Positions 63,131 through 64,000 of a DNA stretch of 64,000 nt are shown here, piece after piece. The notes beneath the pieces were generated by a model, which was given only the letters and a program-made list of their open reading frames with translations, searched no databases and was not told the origin of the DNA. Source of the stretch: Lentisphaerota bacterium (GTDB lineage: Bacteria > Verrucomicrobiota > Lentisphaeria > Victivallales > UBA1829); assembly GCA_015061915.1 (NCBI GenBank), contig SUVR01000010.1, forward strand, positions 1-64,000, written 5' to 3'. The stretch's first letter is position 1, and every line of letters starts with the position of its first letter. The translations under genes and the position numbers were made by a program.

Positions 63131-63397
63131 TTTCTTTTTTAAACGTTTGACATCTGCAAATAGCTTCATGTCGTATAAATTTTTCGATCCTTGCGCGCTT
63201 GTAAGGTCCCGGCGATGTGGCGACATATCGTTTGAGCTGTTTACCTGACTCTCGCAGTCGGCGGCGGTCTGCAGTCCTGAAGCGTGCATTTTTATTTTTG
63301 ACCATGAAACCCGTCAATGCAGAAAATAAGGGAAAAACCGTAAACATTCTGTGGGCGTATGCCGCAAATCCACTGATGGGACTGCAAATAACATAAA

Positions 63398-63428
63398 CCC
63401 GGCGGTCAGCACGAAACCAACCGCCGGG
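63398..63428 (-). terminator. Stem-loop downstream of the minus-strand membrane ORF
   Basis: CCCGGCGGT/ACCGCCGGG; on the minus strand followed by only a short TTT. Confidence 0.4.
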
Positions 63429-63433
63429 GGATA

Positions 63434-63997
63434 TTATGTCATAAACCTCGTAATAATCCCATAACACAAACCACATAAACTCAGAATTATGACTGGTCCT
63501 CCCAGAAGGCAACTTATTATGAATGTGATGTATTTGAAGCAATACTCCTTTCTAGACTTGCAACGGCGCACTTTCAACATCGGATAAGACCGATAGGTTA
63601 GTTTTTGGGGATCAAAGTCGCAGAGACTCTGAAGGAAAAGAATCGGCATCAAAATAACCCATGCAACACATGTAAATACAATAATCACACACTGTATCTT
63701 GGCCATCACATCGAAAAATGCCGAACCTTTAAGAAGAAAGAGGATTATTACAAATAAGGGCCACTCAATCGCAGAAAAGCAAATTAATATATGCGAGCAG
63801 AACCCCGCCCAGTATTTTTTCATCGAAAGTCCTTCTCCTCGTTTTAAGATCTCATCCGGATCGCAACTGATATGCACAGGAACAAAAGTCTTGTTCCTGA
63901 AATCAAAATAGTGTGGAATTTTCCGGATGATTATGATGTACACGATACCCCAAAGAATGCTTGCACACCAAAGGGGGAGCTCTATGCTTGCAAGCAA
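63434..63997 (-). CDS. Hypothetical multi-TM membrane protein, 5' end possibly outside the window
   Basis: 187-aa ORF with hydrophobic segments; the start is a TTG at the extreme window edge. Confidence 0.6.
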   Translation of the reverse strand: MLASIELPLWCASILWGIVYIIIIRKIPHYFDFRNKTFVPVHISCDPDEILKRGEGLSMKKYWAGFCSHILICFSAIEWPLFVIILFLLKGSAFFDVMAKIQCVIIVFTCVAWVILMPILFLQSLCDFDPQKLTYRSYPMLKVRRCKSRKEYCFKYITFIISCLLGGPVIILSLCGLCYGIITRFMT

Positions 63998-64000
63998 TAA

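Noticed and set aside
62904-63248. 114-aa ORF containing GIAQPGRALGSGLRGRKFKSCCPDH
   Set aside because: Translation of tRNA-Pro sequence, a common spurious ORF
63093-63542. 149-aa minus ORF ending GATRLELATS
   Set aside because: Antisense tRNA translation artefact extended into non-coding sequence

Overview
This 64 kb window is bacterial chromosome. Gene content and codon usage suggest the PVC group, probably Lentisphaerae/Victivallales-like, but that placement is inference. (1) Positions 221-17402 (+) hold an eight-gene envelope operon: a 2609-aa exported TPR/beta-domain protein, two more exported TPR proteins, ExbB/TolQ-like, two ExbD/TolR-like, a TolA-like stub and a large membrane protein with a DUF4159-like C-terminus. 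(2) Positions 17612-37178 (+) hold a translation/transcription supercluster: tRNA-Thr, tuf, rpmG, tRNA-Trp, secE, nusG, rplKAJL, rpoBC, rpsL, rpsG, fusA, rpsJ, rplC, rplD, rplW, rplB, rpsS. The cluster stops at rpsS with a strong terminator. (3) Positions 37404-58290 carry mostly minus-strand genes: CocE-type hydrolase, OLD-like ATPase/TOPRIM, glgP, a non-RD Hanks-type kinase, an MBL hydrolase, an LplT-PlsC-Aas fusion, a LysM protein, nagA (+), a bacterial CDC123/D123-like ATP-grasp protein, a membrane protein, def, gltX and a TolC-family protein. (4) Positions 58564-63130 (+) hold a ribose-type ABC transporter, rex and tRNA-Pro(CGG). The most unusual non-coding signal is a pair of large nested palindromes (37271-37397 and 52688-52861). 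Each is a long outer inverted repeat enclosing three consecutive perfect hairpins, and each lies between convergent genes. Other notable points are natural resistance-type residues in RpoB (H526N-equivalent) and RpsL (K88R), a set of promoters with a TATATT -10 box, and strong avoidance of TTA/CTA/TCA codons that produces giant antisense ORFs.
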